Assembly: GCA_028066355.1 (NCBI GenBank)
Contig: JALCBP010000003.1
Location: 62,001 to 126,000, forward strand
Source of the DNA: UBA1268 sp002694955
Lineage (GTDB): Bacteria > Planctomycetota > Planctomycetia > Pirellulales > UBA1268
Direction: 5' to 3'
Length of the DNA stretch: 64,000 bases
In this document: positions 41,887-50,187 of the stretch, one piece after another
How positions within the stretch are numbered: the stretch's first letter is position 1
How the letters are laid out: every line of letters begins with the position of its first letter
Program-made: the position numbers and the translations under genes
The notes under the pieces: generated by a model
Told to the model about the DNA's origin: nothing
Databases searched by the model: none
Seen by the model: only the letters and a program-made list of their open reading frames with translations

Positions 41887-42504
41887 ATGAATTTCACAAA
41901 CGCACCGACTCCCGAAGAAGTGTCATGTCTTCTGCAGAATGCAGCATTGCGAGACGCAATCGAGCCATTCTTAGAGGATGAAACATTTGGTGATATCGAT
42001 TTTTTTGAAATGCCTACGGAGGTAGAGAATCGTTATCTTGAATCGATGTTGGCTTGGGAGCAGGCGCCAGTTTTGCCTGTCGGCCGCTGGTTCAATCCCT
42101 CACTTGTGTTGCAACCGTCTTGTAATCTGAGTGAAGAACATCTTCGGGAAGAGTTGTGGGCGGTTATCGAAAGACTCTACCAAGGTCGAATTATTCTCGA
42201 CTTTACGGACCATCTTTCAGATCATGAACTTTACAATCTGATCCGGAAAGAAATCCTTCCAACGGCAATCAAGCGTGTTGATTTACCGGATAATTATTTC
42301 CACTGGGATTGTAGCGTTGCAGGTCGAGTTCCTGAAATTTCTGATGGCGAATGGTACCCAGAACCTGTGATCGATTCATTGATTTGGCTTACGTACTACG
42401 CCGACAATGCCGAGCGAAGTGAGTGGGAGGTTGAATATGGCATTGATCTTCCCCCAAGAGAGATTCCACCATACCCGCGAGCCATGCCATCCGCACCAGT
42501 ATGA
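41887..42504 (+). CDS. Conserved-looking hypothetical protein
   Basis: 205 residues from the ATG of MNFTNAPTPEEV; a longer frame to 41785 is open but lacks support. Soluble, acidic, rich in Trp, Pro and Tyr, without signal peptide or membrane segment. Notable stretches: EMPTEVENRYLESMLAWEQAPVLPVGRWF, LSEEHLREELWAVIERLYQGRIILDFTDHLSDHELYNLI and HWDCSVAGRVPEISDGEWYPEPVIDSLIWLTYYAD. I do not recognise the family. Regular codon use and an uninterrupted frame of this length argue that it is real. Lies 273 bp after rpiB; no partner is evident. Confidence 0.75.
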   Translation: MNFTNAPTPEEVSCLLQNAALRDAIEPFLEDETFGDIDFFEMPTEVENRYLESMLAWEQAPVLPVGRWFNPSLVLQPSCNLSEEHLREELWAVIERLYQGRIILDFTDHLSDHELYNLIRKEILPTAIKRVDLPDNYFHWDCSVAGRVPEISDGEWYPEPVIDSLIWLTYYADNAERSEWEVEYGIDLPPREIPPYPRAMPSAPV

Positions 42505-42533
42505 GACATGTTGCGACAGGCTATAACGCAACT

Positions 42534-42562
42534 TTTACTCACACCAGTATTCCTTGTATAAT
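42534..42562 (+). promoter_or_regulatory. Predicted promoter of the prenyltransferase-like gene
   Basis: TTTACT, a 17-nt spacer, then a perfect TATAAT. Predicted transcription start near 42570, about 75 bp before the ATG. Confidence 0.55.
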
Positions 42563-42642
42563 ACGTGAGTTTGTAATTTTTGGTGCCGTTGATTCCCACC
42601 GTGTGCCGACGAGGTCGGGGTGTTCAATGAAGGAAGTTAGTC

Positions 42643-43761
42643 ATGATTGCTCACAGACTGTTTCTTGTGCCGTTGATTTGTTCACTTACCATCTGTGGTG
42701 CCTTCCAAGCGAAGGTCAAAGCGACCACACCTGAAGCAATTGAGCACGCGATTTTCAGAGCATCGCAGTATTTGCAGGATTCTGGTCAACAGTCGGATGG
42801 AAGTTTCTCACCCAAAAGTGGTCCGGCAATTACCGCCCTTTGTATCACTGCACTTGTTCGGACCGGAACGGCTATTGATAGCCGAATGGTGTCGCGAGCA
42901 GTTGCATACCTTCTTACGTTTCAGCAATCGGATGGTGGCATCTATCAGCCTGAATCAGCAGTTGCAAATTATGAAACATCAATTGCCATACTTGCTCTTC
43001 ACGAGTGCAATAGTTCCGGTCAATACGAGGAAATAATCCAAAAAGCCAGGCAGTTTCTCACGGTGATACAGTGGGATGAAAGTGAAGGAAATACGTATGC
43101 TGATCCTGAGTATGGTGGAGCCGGATACGGACGACACGAGCGACCAGATCTATCTAATACCGCCTTTCTCATCGATGCCTTGAAAGGTGTGGGAGCCAGT
43201 TCAGATGACCCTGCCATCCAGCGTGCGTTGATTTTTGTCTCGCGATCTCAAAACCTTGAGGGCGTCTACGACATACTCGATGTTGCAAACAAAAATCCAG
43301 ATGGTGGCTTTTTTTATACGCCAGCAAATGGGGGTGAGAGTCAGGCTGGCACAACACCAACTGGTGGTTTGCGCAGCTATGGGTCAATGACATACTCTGG
43401 GTTGAGGAGTATGATCTATGCTGGTGTTTCAGCAGATGATCCCCGTGTGGTTGCAGCGATAGAATGGCTTAAACGACACTACACCTTTGCAGAAAACCCT
43501 GGCATGGGTGATGCTGGTTTGTTTTACTATTTCCACACAGCTGCTAAGGCACTTCATGTTCTGGGGCAGGATCAAGTTATAGGTATTGATGGGAAAGCCC
43601 ATGACTGGCGAAAAGATCTGGTGGGTGCTCTTCTTAGTAGCCAGAACGAAGATGGCTCATGGGTGAATAACAACTCCCGATGGCTGGAAGGTGATGCTAA
43701 TTTGGTAACGAGCTACGCACTGCTCGCACTGAGTTACTGTCAGCCATCTATCAGTAAGTAG
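42643..43761 (+). CDS. Exported prenyltransferase/squalene-oxidase repeat protein
   Basis: 372 residues with a signal peptide (MIAHRLFLVPLICSLTICGAFQ, cleavage near residues 22-28). The mature protein consists of alpha-toroid repeats of the prenyltransferase/squalene-oxidase type, marked by recurring SDGSF or NEDGSW motifs: QQSDGSFSPKSGPAITALCITAL, QQSDGGIYQPESAVANYETSIAIL, NPDGGFFYTP and NEDGSWVNNNSRWLEGDANLVTSYALLAL. No DXDD or QW catalytic pattern of a true terpene cyclase is clear. Such exported proteins are frequent in planctomycetes; ligand and role are unknown. Confidence 0.85.
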   Translation: MIAHRLFLVPLICSLTICGAFQAKVKATTPEAIEHAIFRASQYLQDSGQQSDGSFSPKSGPAITALCITALVRTGTAIDSRMVSRAVAYLLTFQQSDGGIYQPESAVANYETSIAILALHECNSSGQYEEIIQKARQFLTVIQWDESEGNTYADPEYGGAGYGRHERPDLSNTAFLIDALKGVGASSDDPAIQRALIFVSRSQNLEGVYDILDVANKNPDGGFFYTPANGGESQAGTTPTGGLRSYGSMTYSGLRSMIYAGVSADDPRVVAAIEWLKRHYTFAENPGMGDAGLFYYFHTAAKALHVLGQDQVIGIDGKAHDWRKDLVGALLSSQNEDGSWVNNNSRWLEGDANLVTSYALLALSYCQPSISK

Positions 43762-44116
43762 GCCGATTTGGTCGTTCCGTAAGTGAGCCTGATCATAGGT
43801 TGTGGACTCACATTCTGAGCATTACTGCGTTCAAAGCCTTATATTCACGGAACGCCTGTGGGATCGTCACATTGTGTGGGATGAGACATATCCCCTATGT
43901 ATCCCCACTTCCATGCAAAAATTATGAAACTGATTTCACAAATCGAATATGTTACCGACGGTTAAAAAAACAGATTTTCCCTCGAATTGGTGGGTAATGA
44001 GCGAGATGAACACCCTATGGCTTAAATTTTAGACGATAGAAAAAAGCTTTATTTTAAGTCGAATCGTTTTCCTCGAGTGAAATTGTGACCGGGACTCAAA
44101 AAAATCAGAAAAAGAC

Positions 44117-44144
44117 TTGACGTCTTCACCGACAAGCCTATCAT
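44117..44144 (+). promoter_or_regulatory. Predicted promoter of the DUF1559/carbohydrate operon
   Basis: TTGACG, 16-nt spacer, TATCAT. Transcription would start at about 44151, inside the palindromic operator that begins 4 bp after the -10 box, a typical repressor position. Confidence 0.65.
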
Positions 44145-44147
44145 AAA

Positions 44148-44161
44148 TGAAACCGGTTTCT
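44148..44161. promoter_or_regulatory. LacI-family operator O1
   Basis: TGAAACCGGTTTCT contains a perfect 12-bp palindrome, GAAACCGGTTTC (44149-44160), with the central CG expected for LacI-family hinge-helix binding. Nearly identical to the palindrome upstream of the lacI-type gene at 51704-51717. Confidence 0.7.
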
Positions 44162-44189
44162 TGTGGCGGACCGAATAGGGGTATTTGCA

Positions 44190-44203
44190 AGAAAACGGTT
44201 CCA
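44190..44203. promoter_or_regulatory. Probable auxiliary LacI-family operator O2
   Basis: AGAAAACGGTTCCA matches the operator near the regulator gene in 12 of 14 positions. Its centre is 42 bp from that of O1, four helical turns, so both would face the same side of the DNA. Confidence 0.45.
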
Positions 44204-44314
44204 AACGGGGTCGTGGCAGTTTGGCCTTTTCACGTCTTTGAACTTCATCACGATTTGCCAGACGTCTCAATCTGCATTTAACGCGTTCTTCACTTTTCTC
44301 AAAGGAGCTAAATC

Positions 44315-45349
44315 ATGGGGATGAAAACTGTGAGCCGACGGGGCTTCACGCTTATCGAACTTCTCGTAGTTATTGCAATTATTGGTGTGCTTGTTGGCCT
44401 TCTCCTACCAGCTGTGCAGCAGGCTCGCGAAGCTGCGCGGCGTAACAGTTGCGGCAACAACCTCAAACAACTTTCTCTTGGTTGTTTGAATTATGAGTCG
44501 ACAAACCAAAGCTTTCCTTCTGCTGGAGGACAAGCACAAACATTCTGGGGCACTGGAGAAATCAACAACCCGGCATCATCCAGAGAAAACGGTGGTTGGG
44601 CTTATCAGATTCTTCCCTACACGGAACAAATGAACGTCTATGAACTTCGTAAGAGTGGCGGATGGAACGCGATTCTTGATGCCGAGATTCTTGAGCACAC
44701 ATGTCCTTCCCGTGGACTTCGCTTTACAGACAACGGTGCAGACGTGTTTCATTTAACTGACTATGCAGGCTGCATGACTGCAGAACCTGATTGGGCGGGA
44801 GCCGCCCGGGTCTGGGAAAACTGGAAGGCCAATGATCCCAATGAAGAAGCAAATGTCTGGACAGGTACAATTAAGAAGGGAACGCACAATGCTTGGCTTG
44901 GTGGCTCGTCACCAACGTGTGTCCCATATAAACGGGTGAGTTTTGCTGAAATTACAGATGGTTCAAGTAATACGATACTGCTTGCTGAGAAGTCAGCTTG
45001 GGGGCAGAACTATCAGATGACTGGTGGTGGCGCCATGTGGTGGGAAGATCCAGGTCGTTTTGCACCGAGTGATTGGGGTTCTATTCGTTACTTCGGTACA
45101 AATAACTTCGGTACTCCCCGAGGAGATTTTCAGGAGCGTCCTTGGGGCTGGTGGTTCCAGTATGGACAGGGAAGTAATGGCGAGACACGAATTGTCGAGC
45201 AAGGTTTCGGTTCGGCACATCCTGGTGTTTTCTCTGCCAGCATGAGCGATGGATCAGTAAAAACGATTCCTTTCAATGCTGACATTCAAGTGCTTATCAA
45301 TCTGGCCAAACGCAACGATGGTAATGTAGCCAGTGCGAATGATCTGTAG
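44315..45349 (+). CDS. DUF1559 protein with type IV pilin-like leader, first gene of LacI-controlled locus
   Basis: 344 residues. Leader SRRGFTLIELLVVIAI with prepilin cleavage before Phe and the conserved Glu5; then QQAREAARRNSCGNNLKQL. The DUF1559 body has GGWAYQILPYTEQMNVYELR, FAEITDGSSNTILLAEKSAW, a Trp-rich section (GGGAMWWEDPGRF) and the closing SAHPGVFSASMSDGSVKTI motif. An AAGGAG 8 nt before the ATG sets the start. Predicted to be an envelope pseudopilin-like protein, possibly displayed on the surface. Its promoter carries LacI-type operators, which ties it to the carbohydrate genes downstream; a role in polysaccharide binding or import is inference. Confidence 0.93.
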   Translation: MGMKTVSRRGFTLIELLVVIAIIGVLVGLLLPAVQQAREAARRNSCGNNLKQLSLGCLNYESTNQSFPSAGGQAQTFWGTGEINNPASSRENGGWAYQILPYTEQMNVYELRKSGGWNAILDAEILEHTCPSRGLRFTDNGADVFHLTDYAGCMTAEPDWAGAARVWENWKANDPNEEANVWTGTIKKGTHNAWLGGSSPTCVPYKRVSFAEITDGSSNTILLAEKSAWGQNYQMTGGGAMWWEDPGRFAPSDWGSIRYFGTNNFGTPRGDFQERPWGWWFQYGQGSNGETRIVEQGFGSAHPGVFSASMSDGSVKTIPFNADIQVLINLAKRNDGNVASANDL

Positions 45350-45368
45350 TTGTTCAACATGGGATTAC

Positions 45369-45398
45369 GGTGGCGTCAGTTGTCGTGCTGACGCCACC
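45369..45398. other. Intercistronic hairpin
   Basis: An 11-bp perfect stem (GGTGGCGTCAG / CTGACGCCACC) with an 8-nt loop, 20 bp after the DUF1559 stop and without a T run. It could protect the 3' end of the DUF1559 message or reduce downstream expression rather than terminate fully. Confidence 0.7.
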
Positions 45399-45416
45399 AA
45401 CTTACAGGGGAAAAAA

Positions 45417-45941
45417 ATGAATAAAAAGTTTCTGTTGGGTGTTTTTTCATTGTTATTTGTGATTCCTGGATGTGGTGACGGACGTGCTACTCCGGAACAA
45501 CGTATACAAAACGCTAATCCGAGTAATGTTTTTCGTCTAACGAATCTTTACAACCAGTTCAGCCAAATTCGAAATCGTGGTCCAAAAGACGAGAAAGAGT
45601 TCCGTCTTTTCATCGAGAATTTTGGTGACAAAAGGCTAGATCGAATGGGTGTGTCTTTAGACAATCTTGACAACCTATTCGTGAGCGAAAGAGATTCCCA
45701 AAAATTTGACATCGCATATGGAGAGAGGCCGAAACGCGAAAAGGGTGTTACGGAAGACCCGGGAGATCTGGATGAAGGAAAAACGCTGTCTCGGGAGGAG
45801 AGAGAAAAAGGTCCTTCATTGGCATCACTTGGGTTGCCAGTAATTTTTGAGACAACTGGCGTTGATGGAAAAAAGAACGTTGGCTTTCTCGGAAGCCGTG
45901 TTGTTCGTGAGCTGACAGAAGCGGAAATTAGTTCACTTTGA
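45417..45941 (+). CDS. Small lipoprotein, unknown function
   Basis: 174 residues from the ATG preceded by AGGGGA. Signal peptide MNKKFLLGVFSLLFVIPGC with a lipobox (lipidated Cys19) followed by Gly-Asp, suggesting possible inner-membrane retention if E. coli sorting rules apply. The mature part is charged and helical: LTNLYNQFSQIRNRGPKDEKEFRLFIENF, then an acidic/basic low-complexity segment and a short C-terminal beta-rich end, LPVIFETTGVDGKKNVGFLGSRVV. Small lipoproteins following DUF1559 genes are common in planctomycetes and may be dedicated partners. Second gene of the LacI-controlled locus, 67 bp after the first. Confidence 0.8.
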   Translation: MNKKFLLGVFSLLFVIPGCGDGRATPEQRIQNANPSNVFRLTNLYNQFSQIRNRGPKDEKEFRLFIENFGDKRLDRMGVSLDNLDNLFVSERDSQKFDIAYGERPKREKGVTEDPGDLDEGKTLSREEREKGPSLASLGLPVIFETTGVDGKKNVGFLGSRVVRELTEAEISSL

Positions 45942-46010
45942 ATGTGGTCTAAAAAATAGATTTCGCGTACTTGAATTCATAAGAGTGGGCTATCTGCAGA
46001 TTTGTTTCTT

Positions 46011-46030
46011 CGTGTTTTAAAGGAAACACG
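46011..46030. promoter_or_regulatory. Inverted repeat upstream of the large enzyme gene
   Basis: CGTGTTT and AAACACG form perfect 7-bp arms separated by 6 bp, about 120 bp before the start codon of the next gene. It differs from the LacI-type operators of this locus. Could be an operator or the stem of a leader hairpin. Confidence 0.35.
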
Positions 46031-46148
46031 TTTGAATCAAGGCAGGTTATTTGAGCTGTCAGATGTAGCCTTATTTGATGGATGCTGCATGCACAGCTGT
46101 AATTGTCGATTGTGCGCTTGTTGAGATTGTTGTTATTTGGAGTAGGTC

Positions 46149-49100
46149 ATGAGCATTGCCAATAATCAGAGATCAGAACGGTCTCCAGAAAAAATTGGTA
46201 CTACCACAAATAACGAGGAACCGTATCTCAGCTATGTTTTGCCAGGAGAGACTGGTAATAGCTTTGCTAACATTAAAGCGGTAGATCAGATTCCTCCATT
46301 TCTCATGACGGTACTTAGCAGTGATGATCACTGGATGTTTCTTTATAGTAACGGTGCAGTGACATGTGGACGGAAAAATGCAGACCATGCCTTGTTTCCG
46401 TACTACCCAGCGGATGCTCTATTGGCTCTCAAAAATGCAGTAGGGCCGAAGACGATAATTTGGGTTCATCGCGATGAAGACGTTACCTGCTGGGAACCCT
46501 TTGGAGAGCAAGAAAGTCTTTTCCATGTTGACCGTGAACTCTCCAAAAATTTGATTGGTGACAAGGTCTGTTTCCAAGAGCACAATGAAACACTTGGGTT
46601 AAGTTTCTGGTATGAGTGGTCAGTAAGCGCCCGTTATGGTTTTGTGCGCACTGCTGGAATAACGAACCATAATGAGCAGGACTGTAGAGTAACGGTCTGC
46701 GATGGTGTCCACGGAATACTGCCAGCGGGTGTTGGGCATATTTTTCAGCAGCGATACAGCAACCTCGCTGATGCATATAAACAATCTGAACTCATCCAGG
46801 GTTTAGGAGTGAGTGTTCATTCGTTGAGTTCAATACCAGTTGACCGGCCCGAAGCCAGTGAAGCTTTGCGGAGTACTGTAGCTTGGACTCCGTCGTCGAG
46901 TCCGTCAACGAAGTTTCTCCTCTCAGATGATCAAATTAATCTGTTTCGTGATGGGATGACTGTCAGGACTGAGTGCACAAAGCGTGGGGTAAAGCCAGCC
47001 TTCTACAGGGTCGACGAATATAGTTTGTCTGCTGACGAGAACATAGAATGGAATATTGTTTGTGATGTCGCTGTTGATGCTTGTGACCTTCACGATCTAC
47101 GTCGCTCACTGCAGAAAGGCAATATCTCAGATGTGAGTATTAAGGACGATATATCACAAACCAATGCTGAGTTACATGCATTTGCAGGCCGAGTTGATGG
47201 ACTTCAGTACTCAGGAGACGAGGCAGAGTCTCATCGTCACCTTTCGAATGCGTTACTAAACATTATGCGAGGCGGCATTCCACTTGATGGGTACACTATA
47301 CGACGGAATGATTTTTTACGGCATGTAGAAAAGCGGAATAAAGACTGCTTTAGAGAGAACAGAAACTGGTTGGAAATACTCCCGCAATCGCTCCAAAAAA
47401 GTGAACTTCTGGATGAGTGTAGGAGGCAGAGTTGTAAAGATATTGATCGAATTGCTACTGAGTTTTTACCTCTTACTCTAAGCAGACGTCACGGTGACCC
47501 ATCAAGGCCCTGGAATAGTTTCTCTATTCCGTCGCGGAATAAAGATGGTGAGAGACAAATCGGTTTTGAGGGCAACTGGAGAGATGTCTTTCAAAATTGG
47601 GAAGCGCTCGCCGATTCTTTTCCTCAACTACTGGAGGGAATGGTTTATCGGTTCGTAAATGCGTCCACAGTCGATGGGTATAATCCATACCGTATCCAAC
47701 TTGATGGTATCGATTGGGAACAGCCTGACCCGAATGATCCTTGGGCAACGATTGGGTACTGGGGCGATCATCAAATTATTTATTTGCATCGTTTGCTCTC
47801 ACGTTACAGGAACTACTTTCCAGAAAATCTCAGGCAAGATTTAACCGCTGATCGGTGTGTGTATGTTGATGTGCCCTACCGACTCAAGCCATTTGAAGAG
47901 ATTCTAAAAACGCCAGGTGATACAGTAATTTTTGACGCTGCGGCGAATGATTCGCTTCGACGGAACATACAGTCGAGTGGATCAGATGCAGTCCTTGTGA
48001 GAAACGTTGATAAGAAGATTCATTATGTGTCACTCGCCGAGAAGTTACTGCTAACATCCCTGGTGAAGGTTTCAAATTTTGTTCCCGGGGCAGGGATCTG
48101 GCTTAGTACACAGCGACCCGAGTGGAACGATGCCCTAAATGCACTTGCGGGTAAGGGCGCATCTGTTATTACGGCATGCCACTTAAAGGTTTTTCTTGAG
48201 AGACTTGATGAACTGTTTGAGGACGTGAGTGAAAAAAGTATTCGAATCTCTTATGAAGTTTCTCAATTTCTGCAATCCATTATATCGGTTCTTGATGGTT
48301 GCAGACTGTTTTCTGGTAGAACGATAGATTCGATAACGCGTCGATTTACTTTAGCTGGCCTACAAAAAGCTGCAGAGACTTATAGGGAAACGGTGTACAG
48401 TGGTTTCTCTGGTAAGAGAACCGATGTTGCTATAGCAGATATTCGGCGGTTCTGTCTCAGAGCGATTCATGTCCTTGAGGAGACGATACGAGGTAACCGG
48501 CGTTCGGATGGTCTTTATGAATCCTACAATTGGGTCTGTGTGGGTGATGAGGCAATTCATATTGCTCCAGTTGGGCTTATGTTAGAGGGTCAAGTAGCGA
48601 TTCTGGAGTCCAATGTGCTTTGCCAAAAAGAAGTTGTTGAACTTCTGAATGCCTTGGAAAAAAGTGATCTGTATCGTCCTGACCAAGACAGTTATTTGTT
48701 GTACCCGAACCAAGCAGAAAAAAAGTTTTCTGAAAAAAATCAGATTCCTCAAGAGTGGTTTAAAAATAATTCAATAGCACGAAGAGTGATTGATGCTGGG
48801 GGCTGTGACCTGCTCTGCCAAAACGAAGATGGGGGATTGCATTTTGCGAGTGATCTCCGAAACAATGCCGATCTGAATGCGAAGATAGACTTGTGGAATA
48901 ACACAGAGAACCAGTGGGAATTTACACAAGAGGATCGCAGGCAAATATCAAATCTTTGGGAAGCCGTCTTCCACCATGAAACTTTTTCTGGAAGAGCTAC
49001 AAATTTTTATGCATATGAAGGCCTTGGAAGTATTTATTGGCACATGGTTTCAAAGCTTGTCCACGCAGTTGCCCAACAAATTCAAACAAGACAGTTTCGA

Positions 49101-49643
49101 GGTGAGCCAGTAATTCCAGAACTTAAAGAACACTTCTTTAAGATTCGAAATGGTGTTTGGAAAAGTAAATCTGTTCGCTCGTATGGTGCCTTTCCCTCAG
49201 ATCCTTATTCACATACACCAGCTCATGCAGGTGCCCAGCAACCAGGTATGACAGGACAGGTAAAAGAAGATTTACTTACACGACTACTAGAACTCGGTAT
49301 TGTTATTTGTGAAGGCCGTATTTATTTTGAAAATGTAATTCTGGATCACTCTGAATTCCAAAGCATGCCGGGGCAGTTTCAATATTACGATGTTGACGGG
49401 AATCGAGCCAGCATTGATCTTGATGCTGGATTATTTGGATTTACGTTTTGCCAGGTCCCGATAATTTACGCAACTAATGGTCGAGGCCGGGGTATTCGGA
49501 TTATATCACGATCAGGCGGAGAGGTGATTCGAAACCGTATGCGTCTGACAAAGCAGGAGTCAGAGGCGATCTTCAATCGCACGGGTAACATTGTAAGAAT
49601 TGATGTGGGTGTCGAGTGCCCGCAGGGTGATGGTAGAGGCTGA
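46149..49643 (+). CDS. Very large alpha-toroid (GH94/GH15-like) carbohydrate-active enzyme, novel-looking
   Basis: 1164 residues, no signal peptide or membrane helix, so cytoplasmic. The start is supported by GGAGTAGG upstream. The first 330 residues look like a beta-sandwich of the GH94/GH65 N-terminal kind. The middle (about 440-800) reads as an (alpha/alpha)6 barrel: SRPWNSFSIPSRNKDGER, GFEGNWRDVFQNWEALADSFPQ, ATIGYWGDHQIIYLHRLL and STQRPEWNDALNAL, whose Asp661 in PEWND recalls the general acid of GH94 phosphorylases (DWND). A later segment, HTPAHAGAQQPGMTGQVKED, also looks like a substrate or phosphate-binding motif. Candidate disaccharide/oligosaccharide phosphorylase or hydrolase. I cannot assign a CAZy family or substrate. 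Confidence 0.8.
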   Translation: MSIANNQRSERSPEKIGTTTNNEEPYLSYVLPGETGNSFANIKAVDQIPPFLMTVLSSDDHWMFLYSNGAVTCGRKNADHALFPYYPADALLALKNAVGPKTIIWVHRDEDVTCWEPFGEQESLFHVDRELSKNLIGDKVCFQEHNETLGLSFWYEWSVSARYGFVRTAGITNHNEQDCRVTVCDGVHGILPAGVGHIFQQRYSNLADAYKQSELIQGLGVSVHSLSSIPVDRPEASEALRSTVAWTPSSSPSTKFLLSDDQINLFRDGMTVRTECTKRGVKPAFYRVDEYSLSADENIEWNIVCDVAVDACDLHDLRRSLQKGNISDVSIKDDISQTNAELHAFAGRVDGLQYSGDEAESHRHLSNALLNIMRGGIPLDGYTIRRNDFLRHVEKRNKDCFRENRNWLEILPQSLQKSELLDECRRQSCKDIDRIATEFLPLTLSRRHGDPSRPWNSFSIPSRNKDGERQIGFEGNWRDVFQNWEALADSFPQLLEGMVYRFVNASTVDGYNPYRIQLDGIDWEQPDPNDPWATIGYWGDHQIIYLHRLLSRYRNYFPENLRQDLTADRCVYVDVPYRLKPFEEILKTPGDTVIFDAAANDSLRRNIQSSGSDAVLVRNVDKKIHYVSLAEKLLLTSLVKVSNFVPGAGIWLSTQRPEWNDALNALAGKGASVITACHLKVFLERLDELFEDVSEKSIRISYEVSQFLQSIISVLDGCRLFSGRTIDSITRRFTLAGLQKAAETYRETVYSGFSGKRTDVAIADIRRFCLRAIHVLEETIRGNRRSDGLYESYNWVCVGDEAIHIAPVGLMLEGQVAILESNVLCQKEVVELLNALEKSDLYRPDQDSYLLYPNQAEKKFSEKNQIPQEWFKNNSIARRVIDAGGCDLLCQNEDGGLHFASDLRNNADLNAKIDLWNNTENQWEFTQEDRRQISNLWEAVFHHETFSGRATNFYAYEGLGSIYWHMVSKLVHAVAQQIQTRQFRGEPVIPELKEHFFKIRNGVWKSKSVRSYGAFPSDPYSHTPAHAGAQQPGMTGQVKEDLLTRLLELGIVICEGRIYFENVILDHSEFQSMPGQFQYYDVDGNRASIDLDAGLFGFTFCQVPIIYATNGRGRGIRIISRSGGEVIRNRMRLTKQESEAIFNRTGNIVRIDVGVECPQGDGRG

Positions 49644-49689
49644 TCACAAAAGTTATGTTTAGCTTTTCATAAAGATGAGGAATAGTGGA

Positions 49690-50187
49690 ATGATTCAAAA
49701 ATTAAACCGGATGAAACTTCGCTGGTGTGTTCTTCTCGTTCTTGTAGCAGTTCTATCAAGTGTAAAATCCGATTTGCTGGCACAAGACTTCGGTGATAGT
49801 AAATCATCGACTTTGGTGACGAAAGCTTGGGAAGCGTTGGCAGCAGGTGAGCATGACAATGTTACTGCGTACACAAAGAAGTGTTGTGAGCTCTACCAAG
49901 ACGAAGCAAAAAAACAGCAGAGTTCACTCTCTGATTTTGCAGGTGGGGACGACGATAAAATTCACTCATATTGGGCTCTGAATGATGTAGGAACAATCTT
50001 ATTTGTTCAAGGAGAGTCACTATCGCAGCAAGGAAAATCTTCTGAGGCAGTGGAGGCTTACAAGAGCCTTGTTGATGACTACGGGTTCTGTCAGTGCTGG
50101 GACCCTCAAGGCTGGTTTTGGAAGCCATCAGAAGCTGCAGTAGCAAAAATAAAGGAATTAGATTTTGACGCACAACTGGATGATTAG
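49690..50187 (+). CDS. Small exported protein with TPR-like helices
   Basis: About 165 residues. The ATG at 49690 is chosen because GAGGAA lies just upstream; an in-frame ATG 15 bp earlier is possible. Signal peptide through about LLVLVAVLSSVKSDLLAQ. The mature part is helical with TPR-style repeats: LVTKAWEALAAGEHDNVTAYTKKCCELY and GESLSQQGKSSEAVEAYKSLVDDYG, then an aromatic CQCWDPQGWFWKPSEAAVAKI. It resembles planctomycete proteins of unknown role often encoded beside glycosidases. Overlaps the next gene by 8 bp, so translation is probably coupled and the two exported proteins may act together. Confidence 0.78.
   Translation: MIQKLNRMKLRWCVLLVLVAVLSSVKSDLLAQDFGDSKSSTLVTKAWEALAAGEHDNVTAYTKKCCELYQDEAKKQQSSLSDFAGGDDDKIHSYWALNDVGTILFVQGESLSQQGKSSEAVEAYKSLVDDYGFCQCWDPQGWFWKPSEAAVAKIKELDFDAQLDD

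Larger units (their letters stand above)
43762..44314. other. Long intergenic leader/regulatory region of the LacI-type locus
   Basis: About 550 bp. Left part: a possible structured element (43773-43854) enclosed by CGTTCCGT/ACGGAACG with an inner GTGAG/CTCAC stem, just after the prenyltransferase-like gene. Right part: the promoter at 44117-44144 and two operators at 44148-44161 and 44190-44203. A leader of about 165 nt ends with AAGGAG before the DUF1559 start codon. No protein gene seen. Confidence 0.6.
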
